Made by a program: the position numbers and the translations under genes. The notes under the pieces are model-generated. The model made no database searches. It was given only the letters and a program-made list of their open reading frames with translations, and was not told the DNA's origin. A stretch of DNA of 7,184 bases, taken from contig JAEYEL010000184.1 in the NCBI GenBank assembly GCA_023403475.1, positions 1 to 7,184 of the forward strand. The letters are read 5' to 3'. This document shows positions 5,981 to 7,184 of this stretch, one piece after another; position 1 is the first letter of the stretch; each line of letters starts with the position of its first letter. This DNA is from Actinomycetes bacterium (GTDB lineage: Bacteria > Actinomycetota > Coriobacteriia > Coriobacteriales > Eggerthellaceae).

Positions 5981-6060
5981 TTTGCGGAGGGCTTGCGGAG
6001 TTTGCGGAAGCTTGATTGCGTTTGCGGAGTTTGCGGAGGGCTTGCGCAGACTTGATTGCC
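5981..6060. repeat. TTGCGGAG octamer array
   Basis: TTGCGGAG or a one-base variant occurs at 5982, 5993, 6002, 6022, 6031 and 6042. Spacings are 11, 9, 20, 9 and 11 bases. Each half of the array ends with CTTGATTGC (6011 and 6051), so the 40-bp blocks 5981-6020 and 6021-6060 are rearranged versions of each other. The array directly abuts the 23-bp repeat and lies 115-195 bp upstream of the ATPase start. Confidence 0.7.
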
Positions 6061-6122
6061 ATTGGAAGTGCCGGTGTACCAGTCAAGCATCGGGAATCCG
6101 GACTTCCGTGTCTACGAAGGTT

Positions 6123-6151
6123 TTAGCAGCACAGTCAAGCTGGCCTATAAT
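6123..6151 (+). promoter_or_regulatory. Candidate sigma-70 promoter without a recognised gene
   Basis: TTAGCA (6123-6128) and a perfect TATAAT (6146-6151) are 17 bases apart, reading rightward. The 9-mer CAGTCAAGC lies between them (6132-6140) and again 52 bp upstream (6080-6088), which could be a regulator site. Downstream the only frames are a 39-codon one from ATG 6176 with no spacing to the GGGGAG before it, and a 31-codon one from TTG 6181 with five bases spacing. Neither resembles a known protein. Confidence 0.45.
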
Positions 6152-6445
6152 GGCTCAAAGCATTGAAACGGGGAGATGAGTTGGGACGAGTTGGGACGAG
6201 CCTCCGGCGGCGTCGGGCGGGGATGCTGCGCAGCGGCGGCCCTCGGATTCTTTGGAAAACCAATGGCAGGATGCTCTAAGCGGGCGCAAGTCTAATTAAT
6301 CAGCGCTTCCCTATAGCCATGGCAGCATACCTGCTTTTAAGCTTGGTGCTAAGAAAAGGGTTAATGCGGGTGGTTGGGCAATGTGAGAGAAAAACGAAAT
6401 AACCCAGAAATTGCCGCGAGCGTGAAAAGGAAGGCTGCCTAGCAG
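6152..6445. other. Gene-free stretch right of the orphan promoter
   Basis: Contains a 10-bp direct repeat TTGGGACGAG at 6181-6190 and 6191-6200, a GC-rich block (6200-6245) and AT-richer sequence after 6290. I see no convincing protein, tRNA or insertion sequence. It may be the body of a short transcript from the promoter at 6123 to the hairpin at 6446. Confidence 0.35.
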
Positions 6446-6486
6446 GCAAAAGGCTTCGAGCTGTTTCCCGCGTCGAAGCCTTTTGC
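6446..6486. terminator. Strong hairpin terminator, probably bidirectional
   Basis: A perfect 14-bp stem, GCAAAAGGCTTCGA (6446-6459) with its complement TCGAAGCCTTTTGC (6473-6486), closes a 13-base loop. The stem's own A/T runs give TTTT at the 3' side on both strands. On the minus strand it lies 46 bp past the stop of the cytochrome gene, so it most likely ends that transcript; from the left it would stop any transcript started at 6123. Confidence 0.8.
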
Positions 6487-6531
6487 GTCACGTTGCGCCG
6501 TATAAGTTCACGTGTTTGTCTCATGTGAGGG

Positions 6532-7184
6532 CTATGACAGAAGTCCTAACCCTTCGTTTGCCGTGGCAATGGCTTTGTCGAAGCACTCCTCAATGGGTTT
6601 GTTCCCCATGATGTGGATACCATCGCCCCAGTCAGATCCGTAGTTCAAGTAGAATGTCGCTTTGCTCAGAATTTGTTGTGCCTGCTTTAACGTGCTGTCG
6701 GAAATAGAGTTCGAGGCGATAGCCGTTTCTATGGCTGCCGAGAGCTCGTCAATTGCAGCTTGAGCGGGTGCACGTCTTTGAGCGTACTCTTCTTTTACGG
6801 TTGCAACGGCGGTCTTGCGCTCGTTAACGGTGGAGTTCTTGTGGCATGATAAGCAATTTTCATACAATGCTTCGTTTTCGGTTACGCCTTGGAAGGTATG
6901 CCCTGAATACTCAGCGCCCGACGCATCCTTGTGTTTCGACATATGGCAGTCGGCGCATGTCGCTCCAGCTTTGTCCATGATGCTGCCCGTGTAGCTGTTG
7001 AATTCGGACTCTTCAGGAGGAACCACAGGGTCATTGATGCCTTTGCTCTGGAAGTGTTCCCAATAGGTATCGGGGTCGAGGCCATACTGAAGCATAGACC
7101 ACGTTGATGGGTCGCCGTTGGTGGTTATGGCACCCCAATCAGGAAGGGAGTGGCATTGTGCGCAAACAAGGTTCTCCGTGGAAG
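6532..7184 (-). CDS. NrfA-like multihaem cytochrome c (nitrite reductase c552 family), C-terminal part
   Basis: The last 216 residues of a gene that enters from the right edge; stop TAG at 6534-6532. Three CxxCH haem motifs are visible: CAQCH (residues 7-11 of the fragment), CADCHM (76-81) and CLSCH (110-114). The order, the GATCADCHM block, the His at SGHTFQ (95) and the His in DGIHIMGN (190) match the C-terminal half of the pentahaem cytochrome c nitrite reductase NrfA, an exported enzyme that reduces nitrite to ammonium with six electrons. After the first visible haem, however, NrfA normally continues VEYYF; here it is SLPDWGAITTNGD. So this may be a divergent paralogue with another electron-accepting substrate. 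Eggerthellaceae carry many such cytochromes. Family call good; substrate uncertain. The hairpin at 6446-6486 ends the transcript. Confidence 0.85.
   Translation of the reverse strand, partial: STENLVCAQCHSLPDWGAITTNGDPSTWSMLQYGLDPDTYWEHFQSKGINDPVVPPEESEFNSYTGSIMDKAGATCADCHMSKHKDASGAEYSGHTFQGVTENEALYENCLSCHKNSTVNERKTAVATVKEEYAQRRAPAQAAIDELSAAIETAIASNSISDSTLKQAQQILSKATFYLNYGSDWGDGIHIMGNKPIEECFDKAIATANEGLGLLS

Noticed and set aside
5913..6060. The tandem repeats considered as a CRISPR array
   Set aside because: The 23-bp units adjoin without spacers, the octamer units are too short, and no cas genes are present.
6300..6524. A 74-codon open frame on the minus strand between the terminator region and the ATPase side
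   Set aside because: It crosses the strong hairpin terminator, has no ribosome binding site that I can see and no family resemblance.

Overview
The window looks like a chromosomal segment of an anaerobic actinobacterium of the Coriobacteriia, most likely the Eggerthellaceae. The pointers are a GC-rich background, an fhaA-fhaB-PP2C phosphatase cluster of the actinobacterial type, and a nitrite reductase (NrfA)-like multihaem cytochrome c, a protein type abundant in that family. This assignment is an inference from gene content; no marker gene is present.

Left part (1-2640, minus strand): a conserved signalling and cell-division operon reads right to left. fhaA (DUF3662 + long disordered linker + FHA domain) is followed by fhaB (one membrane anchor + FHA) and then by the start of a PP2C-type Ser/Thr phosphatase that leaves the window. 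Spacing is tight (21 bp, then a 4-bp ATGA overlap), so the genes are probably co-translated. FHA domains bind phosphothreonine and the phosphatase removes it; in relatives a PknB-type kinase, RodA/FtsW and a penicillin-binding protein usually follow. The long 5' leader of fhaA carries short repeats.

Middle part (2640-4460): a gene-poor stretch and gene graveyard. It holds a possible IS3-type end, a long inverted repeat (2949-3220) and three copies of a roughly 50-bp unit with small hairpins (3282-3572). Two broken toxin-like genes follow: a PIN-domain (VapC-like) gene without its 5' end (3643-4089, plus strand) and a HipA-like kinase gene with its core deleted (about 4090-4454, minus strand). 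They face each other and nearly touch.

Right part (4460-7184): an apparently intact AAA_14/DUF4143 ATPase gene (4553-5866, minus strand) has two unusual repeat arrays upstream, a 23-bp tandem repeat and a TTGCGGAG octamer array. Between it and the next gene lie an orphan plus-strand promoter candidate and a strong hairpin terminator. The window ends inside the 3' part of an NrfA-like cytochrome gene on the minus strand.

I see no convincing complete new system. The most unusual material is the repeat cluster at 2949-3572 next to the truncated toxin genes, and the double repeat array in front of the ATPase gene.
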